Part shown: piece after piece, positions 48,630-56,319 of the stretch | Layout: each line of letters begins with the position of its first letter | Position numbering within the stretch: the first letter of the stretch is position 1 | Assembly: GCF_000702825.1 (NCBI RefSeq) | Contig: NZ_JNKF01000015.1 | Location: forward strand, 168,090-232,089 | Length of the DNA stretch: 64,000 nucleotides | Source: Prevotella sp. P6B1 | GTDB lineage: Bacteria > Bacteroidota > Bacteroidia > Bacteroidales > Bacteroidaceae | Direction of reading: 5' to 3' | Program-made: the position numbers and the translations under genes | The notes under the pieces: generated by a model | Told to the model about the DNA's origin: nothing | Seen by the model: the letters and a program-made list of their open reading frames with translations, nothing else | Databases searched by the model: none

Positions 48630-48686
48630 TTGAATTAATTCAAAAAGGGTATTGAATTAATTCACGAGGGGTTTTGAATTAACTCA
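48630..48686. repeat. Three TTGAATTAATTCA copies at 22-bp spacing
   Basis: Copies at 48630-48642, 48652-48664 and 48674-48686 (last with one change, TTGAATTAACTCA). Each core is palindromic. The array is intergenic and its role is unknown. Confidence 0.7.
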
Positions 48687-48738
48687 GGTGACATACTGTA
48701 TTCTAAGTTCATGCAAAAACGTTTTTACGTTTTTTACC

Positions 48739-48825
48739 TTACAGGCATTTGATAATGCTTGTTACTATGCCGATTATTGTGGTGAGGGCTAAATGAATGG
48801 CCCAGAGGATAATTGGGTGTAGCAT
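48739..48825 (-). CDS. 28-residue hydrophobic peptide downstream of the HTH gene
   Basis: The reading MLHPIILWAIHLALTTIIG continues to a Cys-Leu end, with almost no charge. It starts 23 bases after the HTH gene stop on the same strand, so it probably lies on the DUF2975-HTH transcript. It resembles a small membrane protein or a type I-toxin-like peptide only in size and hydrophobicity. It has been missed in size-limited gene calls. Confidence 0.45.
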   Translation of the reverse strand: MLHPIILWAIHLALTTIIGIVTSIIKCL

Positions 48826-48847
48826 ACTGATTAAATTAAAATTGTGA

Positions 48848-49057
48848 TTATTCGTCTCTATATTCAAGAATGTCGCCTGGCTGGCAACCTAACTCGCGGC
48901 AGATGGCTTCGAGGGTGCTGAAGCGGATGGCTTTGGCCTTACCCGTTTTCAGGATGGAGAGGTTGGCAAGGGTCAAACCTACGCGCTCGGCCAGTTCGCT
49001 GAGCGACATCTTGCGCTTGGCCATCTCCACGTCTAAGTTTACTACTATCTGTCCCAT
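48848..49057 (-). CDS. XRE-family HTH regulator (YozG-like)
   Basis: A 69-residue Cro/CI-type protein consisting almost only of the helix-turn-helix: MSLSELAERVGLTLANLSIL then FSTLEAICRELGCQPGDILEY. In many bacteria this short type is encoded beside DUF2975 membrane proteins, as it is here (four bases after the previous gene). It probably represses its own operon through the ATCGTTT-type repeats upstream of 50031. Confidence 0.9.
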   Translation of the reverse strand: MGQIVVNLDVEMAKRKMSLSELAERVGLTLANLSILKTGKAKAIRFSTLEAICRELGCQPGDILEYRDE

Positions 49058-49061
49058 AGGC

Positions 49062-49526
49062 TTAAATCGTTAAATCCTGCTCTTCTTTCAACTTTAACCC
49101 AATGGCAAAAGCCTCGGCCATGATAAGGATAAACACACCTTCCGTGATGAAACCGATAGCATCGGCCCCTGTTTCCCACAGGCTTTCAGAATTGGGTGCC
49201 ATAATGGCAAATATGATCACCGTAGGTACAATGATACACCATCCCACAGTGCGAAGCAGGTCAACATTGGCCCACGAGAATACCTCGCCATGATTGATGT
49301 TGAGGATAAAACGCACAAAGCAGGCAAAAGTGTAAAGATAGACTATGAAAAAGAGGAATACTATCAGTATACCGAATGTACCTAAAAGGGTTGACGGTTC
49401 GCTGCCGTTTTTGCCTTCAGTCCAGCCCTTATGGAACTCGTCGGAAGCGCCTATAAGCGTCATTACTATGCCGGCAATCATCAGCACCAGCAACAAAATA
49501 CATAGGATGTTAAGTTTCTGTTTCAT
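49062..49526 (-). CDS. DUF2975 membrane protein
   Basis: A 154-residue protein with four predicted membrane segments (about 8-28, 48-72, 92-112, 120-142). It matches the DUF2975 group, whose members are paired with a short XRE regulator. The C-terminus (LKLKEEQDLTI) is nearly the same as that of its neighbour (LKKEQELTV), so the two are tandem paralogues. The function of the family is not established; a signal-sensing partner of the HTH protein is a reasonable guess. Confidence 0.75.
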   Translation of the reverse strand: MKQKLNILCILLLVLMIAGIVMTLIGASDEFHKGWTEGKNGSEPSTLLGTFGILIVFLFFIVYLYTFACFVRFILNINHGEVFSWANVDLLRTVGWCIIVPTVIIFAIMAPNSESLWETGADAIGFITEGVFILIMAEAFAIGLKLKEEQDLTI

Positions 49527-49548
49527 AACATTTATCCTTTTCTATTGA

Positions 49549-50031
49549 TTATACAGTAAGTTCTTGTTCTTTCTTCAGTTTCATGGTGTCCTTGATAAGC
49601 TTGGGCATAAAGAAGAAACTAAACACAATGAAATAGAATGGGGCACCATATAGACTGCGGGCCATGGATGGTAAACGGTCGAGGTGTTCAGCACCAATAT
49701 GGTTGAAAACATAGTCGAGCGTATTGCCTGCACATATATAATAAATGATGAACACTACTACTGCAAGATAATACAGCCAAAGAATCCAGCGGCTGTACTG
49801 CTTATGCACATAAGTAAGGTAGCATACAACGAAGTAGATGCACCAGGTGATAGTCTTGCCAATGAACTCTACCAGGTCGCAAAGGCCTTTGCAATAGTCG
49901 AAATCAGTGGTGGCTTGACGCACGGTCTGGATGTCGTCAATAATAGAATAGCCTACATAAGCAAAGAAAAGCAGCAAGATAATCGTGCTGACAGGGTTCT
50001 TTTTCGCATTCTGAAATAAACTTGTACTCAT
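49549..50031 (-). CDS. DUF2975-like membrane protein (paralogue)
   Basis: A 160-residue protein with four hydrophobic segments and the ending KLKKEQELTV shared with the next gene. It is the first gene of the operon, 22 bases before the second DUF2975 gene. Its promoter and operator-like repeats are at 50038-50145. The function is unknown. Confidence 0.75.
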   Translation of the reverse strand: MSTSLFQNAKKNPVSTIILLLFFAYVGYSIIDDIQTVRQATTDFDYCKGLCDLVEFIGKTITWCIYFVVCYLTYVHKQYSRWILWLYYLAVVVFIIYYICAGNTLDYVFNHIGAEHLDRLPSMARSLYGAPFYFIVFSFFFMPKLIKDTMKLKKEQELTV

Positions 50032-50037
50032 AGCTCT

Positions 50038-50145
50038 ATTTATCGTTTTAATTTGTTTATTTATCGTTTATCGATATGCAAAAGTAGAAATAAAAACAAT
50101 ACTAACCAAATAAAATCGATAAAAACTTATCGAAAAACGATAAAT
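50038..50145. promoter_or_regulatory. Operator-like ATCGATAAA/TTTATCGTTT repeats at the DUF2975 operon promoter
   Basis: TTTATCGTTTT (50039-50049) and TTTATCGTTTATCGAT (50060-50075) lie downstream of the promoter. TCGATAA-AAAC-TTATCGA (50116-50133, perfect) and AAACGATAAA lie upstream of it. The set brackets the -33/-7 elements, as expected for an autorepressor site. Confidence 0.6.
50079..50109 (-). promoter_or_regulatory. Promoter of the DUF2975-HTH operon
   Basis: On the minus strand TTG (50107-50109) and TACTTTTG (50079-50086) are separated by 20 bases. Confidence 0.75.
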
Positions 50146-50197
50146 TTAACTTTCGGTAACAAATAACGCCCATACTAACTATAAATTGTTTTTCGCT

Positions 50198-50235
50198 CGA
50201 AAGTTAGGAACTTTCGGCTTTTTTACGTACTTTTG
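50198..50235 (+). promoter_or_regulatory. Promoter with CGAAAGTT-AGG-AACTTTCG inverted repeat
   Basis: A perfect eight-base inverted repeat (50198-50216) overlaps the -33 position, and TACTTTTG is at 50228-50235. The spacer reads GAACTTTCGGCTTTTTTACG, nearly the same as at 56270. It serves the acid phosphatase gene at 50289. Confidence 0.65.
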
Positions 50236-50288
50236 CCATCGAATTGATAATTTACGTCTACTAATTTATAGCAAAGAATATAAGGATT

Positions 50289-51014
50289 ATGAAAAAGAAC
50301 GTTATGTGGATGATGGCGGCATTAATGCTGTGGAGTAATGTGGTTAGTGCTCAAAAGGCTGACGACCTGGTGTATCTTACTGCCGACGAGGTGCCAAATG
50401 CCGTGTATTGGTTGCCTGCGCCCCCAGCTCCTGGTTCGCCGCAGTTTATGAACGATATATCACAATATTACTGGGGTAAACAGCAGCGTCAGGATTCTTT
50501 ACGTGCTCGTAAGGCTATCAGGGAGGCAGCTTATGAGGTGAAGGATATGGTGCCGCAGTTTTGCAAAGCTTTTGGCATGGAGATCTCAGAACAGAAAACA
50601 CCAGCCATCTATCATGTTATTAACAGAGCTGTTCTTACTATCCGCTTGAGTGCCACAAAGCCAAAGGCTACCTATATGCGCACCCGTCCGTATGTATATT
50701 TCAGCGAACCTACGCTTGTGCCAGAGGAAGAGGAGGAGTTGCGTACAAATGGTTCTTACCCCTCTGGTCATACTGTTCGTGGTTGGGGTATGGCGCTCTT
50801 GTTGTGCGAGATTAACCCTGCGGCCCAAGATGAACTATTTAAGCTCGGGTACGAATGGGGACAGAGTCGTGTGATTGCGGGTTTCCACTGGCAGAGTGAT
50901 GTTGATGCATCTCGTATGTTAGCTGCTGCCTGCTATGCCCGACTGCATACCTGTAAGGCATTCCTCGATGATATGTCAGCTGCCAAAAAGGAATTCCAGA
51001 AACTGAGAAAATAG
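50289..51014 (+). CDS. Class A-type acid phosphatase of the PAP2 superfamily
   Basis: A secreted phosphatase of 241 residues with a signal peptide (about 1-21). The three PAP2 motifs are intact: K-x6-RP in KATYMRTRPY, YPSGHTVRGWG, and SRVIAGFHWQSDVDA with the catalytic His and Asp. The arrangement matches the PhoN group of periplasmic nonspecific acid phosphatases, which release phosphate from organic esters. It is a single gene behind its own promoter. Confidence 0.92.
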   Translation: MKKNVMWMMAALMLWSNVVSAQKADDLVYLTADEVPNAVYWLPAPPAPGSPQFMNDISQYYWGKQQRQDSLRARKAIREAAYEVKDMVPQFCKAFGMEISEQKTPAIYHVINRAVLTIRLSATKPKATYMRTRPYVYFSEPTLVPEEEEELRTNGSYPSGHTVRGWGMALLLCEINPAAQDELFKLGYEWGQSRVIAGFHWQSDVDASRMLAAACYARLHTCKAFLDDMSAAKKEFQKLRK

Positions 51015-51048
51015 TCTCTGGCAAGGCTTTAAGTTATAATTCGTCTGA

Positions 51049-51075
51049 GTCTTCCTTATTGATGACTCGACTGCG
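51049..51075. repeat. Partial copy of the 54045-54130 inverted-repeat element
   Basis: GTCTTCCTTATTGATGACTCGA (read in parts) matches the reverse complement of the right half of the element at 54103-54130 with few changes. It lies in the spacer between the phosphatase gene and xpt. Confidence 0.5.
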
Positions 51076-51078
51076 CTT

Positions 51079-51657
51079 TTATTCGCGGAATTTGATGGTT
51101 TGGGTTTCGTAGTTCATCTCTTCGATGATGACGATGGACTCTAGGTGGTAGCCTTCTTCACGAAGTATGCGACCGCCATTCTGGTTGCCCTTTTCTACGG
51201 CGATACCAATGCCTGCAATTGTGGCGCCTGCCTGGCGGGCGATGTCGATAAGGGCGTGAACAGCTTCGCCTTCGGCAAGGAAATCATCTACTATCAGCAG
51301 ATGATCCGTTGCTGAGATATAGGGAACAGAAACAAATACTTTGTTCTGCTTCTTATGGGTGAAGGAATAAGCGTGCGATATGTATTTGTCGTCGCTGCTG
51401 TTGAGCGTCTCGCCCTTCTTGGCAAACACCACTGGCACATCAAGGCTGTTGCCAAGCATGGTGGCAATGGCTATGCCGCTGGCCTCGATGGTGAGAATCT
51501 TGGTAATCTCAGTGCCTGCAAACCTGCTCTTGAACTCCTGCGCAATATAGCGCATCACGTCCATCTGAATCTGATGATTGAGAAAACTGTCAATCTTCAG
51601 AATATTACCAGGCCTGATCTCGCACTCTTGAAGGATTTTCTGTTCTAAATAGTTCAT
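51079..51657 (-). CDS. xpt: Xanthine phosphoribosyltransferase
   Basis: A purine salvage enzyme of 192 residues that makes XMP from xanthine and PRPP. The PRPP-binding motif is LLIVDDFLAEGEAVHALI (about residues 122-139). The N-terminus DSFLNHQIQMDVM is characteristic of the Xpt group, and IEASGIAIATMLG precedes the active-site loop. No purine riboswitch is visible upstream; the gene stands near the AmmeMemoRadiSam pair, 24 bases downstream. Confidence 0.94.
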   Translation of the reverse strand: MNYLEQKILQECEIRPGNILKIDSFLNHQIQMDVMRYIAQEFKSRFAGTEITKILTIEASGIAIATMLGNSLDVPVVFAKKGETLNSSDDKYISHAYSFTHKKQNKVFVSVPYISATDHLLIVDDFLAEGEAVHALIDIARQAGATIAGIGIAVEKGNQNGGRILREEGYHLESIVIIEEMNYETQTIKFRE

Positions 51658-51681
51658 ATATAATTATATTATTGTCCTTAT

Positions 51682-52545
51682 CTATATATTTCCCAGATAC
51701 ACATGCTTGATACCTTCTTCTTCGGCTATTTGCTTGGCTGCATATAGTATTTGGCGAGGGGTAGGTGGGGTATCCTGCATTTTATAGCGAGGAAAGAATC
51801 GGCTAAAGTGCAATGGTGCTTCGGATAAGCCATTATCTTTCATCCATTTGCACATTTCTTTAATCATCTGCATATCGTCGTTGATGCCTGGAATAACCAG
51901 ATTGGTTATCTCTACCCATACGCCAGCATCGCGCATGGCCAGAATGGTGTCGAGCACAGGTTGCAGATGGCCGCCACTCACACGCTGGTATATCTCATCG
52001 CTAAATGATTTTAAATCTACGTTGGCCGCATCAAGATAGGGAAGTAGATGGCTCAGTGGGTCTTGGCAAACATAACCTGCAGTAACCAATATGTTCCAAA
52101 GTCCGGCTTCGTGGGCTTTTCGGGCTGTATCCGTGATATATTCGATATAGGTGAGCGGCTCTGTGTAAGTATAGGCGATGACTGGGCAATGGTGCTTCTG
52201 GCATAGTGCAACCACCTCATCAGGTTGCAGCTCGTAGTAGTTTAAGTCTTGTGGCGAAACCTGCGATATTTCGTGGTTCTGACAGTTCAAGCAATGGAAA
52301 TTGCAGCCTGTACATGCGATGGAGAGACATGTGGTGCCTGGATGAAAATGGTAAAGCGGCTTCTTCTCAATCGGATCGATAGCCAGCGAGCAAGGCATGG
52401 CGTACACCTCGCTCACCAGCGTGCCGCCATGATTCCGTCTACTGCGACAGATGCCCGTTTGGCCATCACCTATCTTGCAGTGATGCGGACAAAGTTCGCA
52501 TTCAAGTCGTCCATCCTCCAATCGATGATAATATCTGCACTCCAT
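51682..52545 (-). CDS. amrS: AmmeMemoRadiSam system radical SAM enzyme
   Basis: A radical-SAM protein of 287 residues. The iron-sulfur cluster ligands are in CTGCNFHCLNCQN (CxxxCxxC, about residues 77-85). An N-terminal cysteine-rich segment CELCPHHCKIGDGQTGIC matches the AmrS family. The ATG at 52545 shares its A with the previous stop (TGATG), so coupling is likely; an earlier reading from 52599 would add residues unlike the family. The reaction is unknown. Confidence 0.92.
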   Translation of the reverse strand: MECRYYHRLEDGRLECELCPHHCKIGDGQTGICRSRRNHGGTLVSEVYAMPCSLAIDPIEKKPLYHFHPGTTCLSIACTGCNFHCLNCQNHEISQVSPQDLNYYELQPDEVVALCQKHHCPVIAYTYTEPLTYIEYITDTARKAHEAGLWNILVTAGYVCQDPLSHLLPYLDAANVDLKSFSDEIYQRVSGGHLQPVLDTILAMRDAGVWVEITNLVIPGINDDMQMIKEMCKWMKDNGLSEAPLHFSRFFPRYKMQDTPPTPRQILYAAKQIAEEEGIKHVYLGNI

Positions 52546-53945
52546 CAGAATACTATTGCTTCGTAAACATATAATTCGGCATCGCGCCAGCCATCCCAAC
52601 CAATGCCAGCCTTATCTTGTGCACAATGTCCAATGAACTCCTCTTTGGTCCAGTTAACCTCATCGGCTACCTGCGGAAGGAACGTACCGCTGCGATAACC
52701 TTTCTTGATATAGATGCCATGACGGTGCAACTCAAACTCGTCGATACTCTGTATGCGACGCATAGGCGTGAGCACAGAAATCTCAATGTCGATATCGCCC
52801 AGTTCGTCGCTGGTTACGGGTAGAAATCGTGGGTCTTCGAATGCTGCTGCCCGAGCCATCCTGGCCACAATCTCATGAAGAGGGTAATCCTCGCCAAAGT
52901 GGCCTATACATCCACGCAATCGGCCATATTTGTGCAGCGAAACAAAGGCGCCACATTTCGAATTGAGAATGGATGAGCGGAGAGTTGGCTGTGCGATGGG
53001 TTTGCCGTTAAGGGAATCTTTGATGCTTTGAAAAGCGATGCCCTTTAGCGCTTTCTTGTCATTATCAGAAAGGGTGAAGCTTTTGTTGTTTTGACGCAGA
53101 ATGGCAAACGAATGATAGCCCACCACGCGACTAAGTTCTCGATTGTCGATATCGCCAGAGTTCTGATACTTCAGATGTTTAACGTCGTATTGATTATCCA
53201 TCATCATCAGCAGCGTAACGATGGCAAACTCACCGCATGCACTCGTTGCCAGATTGCGTTTGCCGCTATTGGCATTGGCCTCGATGGTAGCAATAAATTC
53301 CTCTACATCGCCTGTTTCGATGGCTTTGCCTGTTTTTGCATCCACCTCGCAGGCATCTTGGTACGATGGATAATGCGAAAAATCGCTGCTGATTACAAAC
53401 AGATTCTCGTCAGTAAAATAGGCTTTTAGCACATCGGCCATCCGTTTAAGTTTGTAGTAGTCATTGGTCGAAATGATGATAGGCACTATTGGTGGAACTT
53501 CGCCCAGTCTGCGTTGCAGAAATGGCAGTTGCACCTCCAGACAATGCTCTTGCGCATGAGCCGAACAGTGATAGGTAAAAATGCTATCAGCCTTAGTCAA
53601 TTCGATAGCTGTTTCGTGGTCCACTTTTACATTGCCAAGTGGTGTGGCGTAATAGTCGGCCTCGGTGTTTACCGATGCACCATCAAGCCATTCGTGGTGG
53701 CTGGGACCTAACAAGAAAATGCGTTTGTATTTTTTCTTGGCATCGATCGACATATATGCCGAAGCTGCCACATTTCCAGAGAAATAGTAGCCCGCATGGG
53801 GCACAATAAGTGCTGCCAGATTATCGTAAACCTGACTGCTGTTGTGGCGCATTAGCAGACTATCTACTTCATTCTCAAGCGCTTTCGCGTCGCCTGTATA
53901 AAAGCGGTTGGCCTGTGTGGCTGGTCTTACTTGTCCTAATTTCAT
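52545..53945 (-). CDS. AmmeMemoRadiSam system fused B (MEMO) and A (AMMECR1) protein
   Basis: A fusion of 466 residues. Residues about 1-275 form the MEMO1-like domain, related to extradiol dioxygenases, with the metal-site histidines in LIVPHAGYYFSG, GPSHHEWLDG and SDFSHY. Residues about 290-466 form the AMMECR1 domain, with GRLRGCIGHFGEDYPL and DIDIEISVLTPMRRI. It is encoded directly before the radical-SAM partner, so the entire three-part system occupies two genes. The role in the cell is unknown. Confidence 0.92.
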   Translation of the reverse strand: MKLGQVRPATQANRFYTGDAKALENEVDSLLMRHNSSQVYDNLAALIVPHAGYYFSGNVAASAYMSIDAKKKYKRIFLLGPSHHEWLDGASVNTEADYYATPLGNVKVDHETAIELTKADSIFTYHCSAHAQEHCLEVQLPFLQRRLGEVPPIVPIIISTNDYYKLKRMADVLKAYFTDENLFVISSDFSHYPSYQDACEVDAKTGKAIETGDVEEFIATIEANANSGKRNLATSACGEFAIVTLLMMMDNQYDVKHLKYQNSGDIDNRELSRVVGYHSFAILRQNNKSFTLSDNDKKALKGIAFQSIKDSLNGKPIAQPTLRSSILNSKCGAFVSLHKYGRLRGCIGHFGEDYPLHEIVARMARAAAFEDPRFLPVTSDELGDIDIEISVLTPMRRIQSIDEFELHRHGIYIKKGYRSGTFLPQVADEVNWTKEEFIGHCAQDKAGIGWDGWRDAELYVYEAIVF

Positions 53946-53993
53946 GTCGCAAAGATAGCAATAATCTCCATATCATCCTAATATTTTCGCCAT

Positions 53994-54028
53994 AAAGTTT
54001 GGAACTTCCCGCTTTTTACTTACTTTTG
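53994..54028 (+). promoter_or_regulatory. Orphan promoter of the AAAGTTTGGAACTT type
   Basis: AAAGTTTGGAACTTCCCGC is followed by TACTTTTG at 54021-54028. The -33 TTG (53999-54001) is 19 bases upstream. No rightward gene follows, so it may be a relic or drive a short RNA through the 54045-54130 hairpin. Confidence 0.5.
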
Positions 54029-54044
54029 TCGGCGAACTTGTCTC

Positions 54045-54130
54045 AGTCCTCCTTAGGGATGACTGCAGTCCTGATACTAAATGACTCGAGTCCTCCATGG
54101 GAAGGACTCGAGTCATCAATAAGGAGGACT
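54045..54130. repeat. Nested inverted-repeat element with CTCGAG cores
   Basis: The outer arms AGTCCTCCTTA (54045-54055) and TAAGGAGGACT (54120-54130) are perfect. The inner arms ATGACTCGAGTCCT (54081-54094) and AGGACTCGAGTCAT (54103-54116) are also perfect, with loop CCATGGGA. A third core, GACTGCAGTC, lies between (54061-54070). Confidence 0.75.
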
Positions 54131-54140
54131 TGGACGAGGA

Positions 54141-54572
54141 TTAATCGTTCCAGTTCAGTTTCTCTACATAAGCATCAAACTTTAGTTCTGGATGGTTGAT
54201 CGCTTTAAGGGCGGCCTCTATTTCTTTGATATCGCTGGGTGAACAGAGTTGGGCACCCTTGCGACGTTCGAAGTATGGATTACGACCAAACTTGCCCTGC
54301 AGTCGATACATAAACGTACTGTACTCATCAGGAAACATCTTTTTCTGCATGTTCTTAAAACCTTTGCCATAAACCTGAGGCTTATCATCGCGATAGTATT
54401 CGCACCCTTCGCCGGTTTTGGTTAGCTGTGGATTCAGAATTGTTACTGCTGTCAGGTTGCCAGGCAAATTCTGCATAGCCAACTGGCGCAGACAATGGCT
54501 GGCCATCTTGCAATCTGCCTTGATGCAATGCAGATAGCAGCCAGGAACTTCATCGTAATTAATCTTGCTCAT
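54141..54572 (-). CDS. DUF6078-like small cysteine-rich protein
   Basis: A protein of 143 residues. The N-terminus has regularly spaced cysteines (GCYLHCIKADCKMASHCLR, about residues 11-29), suggesting a metal site, followed by GEGCEYYRDDKP. It resembles the DUF6078 family of Bacteroidales, for which I know no function. The start at 54572 is preferred to 54626 because it lies after the AACCTCTCACTC repeats. It follows the VapE-type gene on the same strand. Confidence 0.65.
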   Translation of the reverse strand: MSKINYDEVPGCYLHCIKADCKMASHCLRQLAMQNLPGNLTAVTILNPQLTKTGEGCEYYRDDKPQVYGKGFKNMQKKMFPDEYSTFMYRLQGKFGRNPYFERRKGAQLCSPSDIKEIEAALKAINHPELKFDAYVEKLNWND

Positions 54573-54594
54573 AAATAGTTTTGTTATTTTGTTT

Positions 54595-54696
54595 AACCTC
54601 TCACTCAAATACACTGAAAGTCGCATCTGTAAAGGAGTTGAGGCTTATGAGAGGTTTGTATAACCTCTCACTATACCTCTCACTCAACCTCTCACT
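54595..54696. repeat. AACCTCTCACTC repeats, left side of the VapE-type gene
   Basis: Copies at 54595-54606, 54662-54671 (partial), 54675-54685 and 54686-54696, and one inverted partial copy at 54648-54657. The unit is about 12 bp. Confidence 0.75.
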
Positions 54697-54706
54697 TTTT
54701 TCGTCG

Positions 54707-55918
54707 TCATGCAGCATCAACAGGCACCACATTGTAGTATTTTACATGTCCGCGCTCAGTATGCTCAAAGCCCAGATCCTTCATTGCCAATCCCAGATGC
54801 ACCTTGGTGCTAACGGTCTTTTTAAGCGAAGGATACTCCTTGCTAATCAACTCCAGCATCTGCGTGCAGTTCATCGCCTTTACCTTCTCGCCTTCGTTAG
54901 GCTTGCGGAAACATGCCTCAATAATCTCTGCTATGTCCTTTTCGTCGGTATAGTTCTGGTTCAGCGCCTGAATACGTGCTACCTGTTCGTTGGTAAACCA
55001 GTAAGGTGCCTTCAACTCGTTCACCTCATACACCAACTGAGCATATAGCTGCTCGTAATCAATCTCACCCGCATTGTCGATATACTGCCCATCGGGAATC
55101 TCAATACAGATGAATCGACGACTACCTGTTACATCCGACAGGGGATGGGGATTATTGGTAGTAGCTACGAACGATGCATAGCGAGGGCGATCCTGCTGCG
55201 AACTGCCATAGATGGTACGTCCGTTAACCTTGATTTTCGAGAGCGTCTGCTTCAAGGCCGCCTGCTGACTGGGGCGGACGGCATCCAACTCGTCTAGGTT
55301 CACCAGCAGGTTGTTAGTCAAGGCCATCTCCTTATCGAACTTGTTTGATAGGTTCAGATGGTCGAGATAATACTCCTGCAGTTCAGGAGGCAGCAAACGC
55401 GCAATGAAAGTTGATTTGCCACAGCCTTGACTACCAATCAGTGTGGGCACACTCTCATTGGCATGTAGCTTATCCTTCTGCAGCCAATGCGCCACAGCCG
55501 AACGGAACCAGATAACCAAGAAGTCCAACTGCTCGCTGCTAATGCCAGGCAAGCGGCTGAACAACTTGGCCAGATGATTCTGTCCGTCCCATTTGGGCAG
55601 TTGCGATAGAAACTCGCTGATAGGATCGTACACGGGCGTTGCATCCGAGTAGATTACCTCTTGTATATCAGTCTTAGGACTGTTTTTGGTAATCTGCTCC
55701 TGCTTAGCCTTGCGAACGATGCTGTTCAGAGCTTCAGGTGTTAGCGTTCGCCAAACAGACTGATAACCAGTCTGTTCGGCCTTCAAGATTACATACTCTA
55801 CCTTTCCATTGAGAATGTTTCGACGGAACAGGTAATTGTCAGTAAGGAACTGCTCAACCGCGAGCGAGTTCTGCAGAGAGGCTCCTAGAGACTCTCCGTT
55901 AATTGTCATTTTATTCAT
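54707..55918 (-). CDS. VapE-type ATPase (virulence-associated E / DUF3874-like)
   Basis: A 403-residue P-loop protein. The Walker A is LIGSQGCGKSTFIARLL (about residues 160-176), a Walker B-like LLVNLDELDAV follows at about 210, and the sensor-like ASFVATTNNPHPLSD and GSRRFICIEI sit near 250-270. These features match VapE, an SF3-like helicase or ATPase of phage satellites and mobile elements, normally preceded by a primase. No primase domain lies at the N-terminus here. It is bracketed by 12-bp repeats on both sides. Confidence 0.85.
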   Translation of the reverse strand: MNKMTINGESLGASLQNSLAVEQFLTDNYLFRRNILNGKVEYVILKAEQTGYQSVWRTLTPEALNSIVRKAKQEQITKNSPKTDIQEVIYSDATPVYDPISEFLSQLPKWDGQNHLAKLFSRLPGISSEQLDFLVIWFRSAVAHWLQKDKLHANESVPTLIGSQGCGKSTFIARLLPPELQEYYLDHLNLSNKFDKEMALTNNLLVNLDELDAVRPSQQAALKQTLSKIKVNGRTIYGSSQQDRPRYASFVATTNNPHPLSDVTGSRRFICIEIPDGQYIDNAGEIDYEQLYAQLVYEVNELKAPYWFTNEQVARIQALNQNYTDEKDIAEIIEACFRKPNEGEKVKAMNCTQMLELISKEYPSLKKTVSTKVHLGLAMKDLGFEHTERGHVKYYNVVPVDAA

Positions 55919-56092
55919 AAGATGTTATCAGTTTATAATTAATAATTTTGTTATGTGCACTTTTCATACTCACGTATGTCTTTGTGTACGGTTTTTGGCT
56001 ATTGCCTTTCGGTTGGCAAAGGTACAAAAAATAAAAAGCGGTTGTCCGTCTTTCCTGTTAAATTTTTGTTAAATTCTCCAAGTGTTAAAATC

Positions 56093-56195
56093 GAGTGAGA
56101 GGTTGAGTGAGAGGTTAGGTGAGAGGTTCGCTCAACCTCTCATGTCTCAGAATGCCAGTGTTTATGCACCTTTTATCGCATTTGAGTGAGAGGTT
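56093..56195. repeat. GAGTGAGAGGTT repeats, right side of the VapE-type gene
   Basis: Copies at 56093-56104, 56105-56116, 56117-56128 (AGGTGAGAGGTT) and 56184-56195, plus an inverted AACCTCTCAT at 56134-56143. They face the left-side repeats. The 402-base space (55919-56319) holds these and the next promoter only. Confidence 0.75.
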
Positions 56196-56266
56196 GATAT
56201 CTTGCCATTAAATGTGCGTGTGTTTCTGTAATTTTCCCCCATAAAATCAAGTTTTCTGTCTAAAGT

Positions 56267-56297
56267 TTGGAACTTTCGGCTTTTTTATTTACTTTTG
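56267..56297 (+). promoter_or_regulatory. Promoter of the toxin-antitoxin pair
   Basis: TTG at 56267-56269 and TACTTTTG at 56290-56297 with a 20-base spacer reading GAACTTTCGGCTTTTTTATT, the same module as at 50198 and 53994. Confidence 0.7.
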
Positions 56298-56319
56298 CAA
56301 GCGATAAACAATAGATATT

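Noticed and set aside
48630..48686. CRISPR-like array
   Set aside because: Only three copies with nine-base gaps; far too short for spacers, and no cas genes are present.
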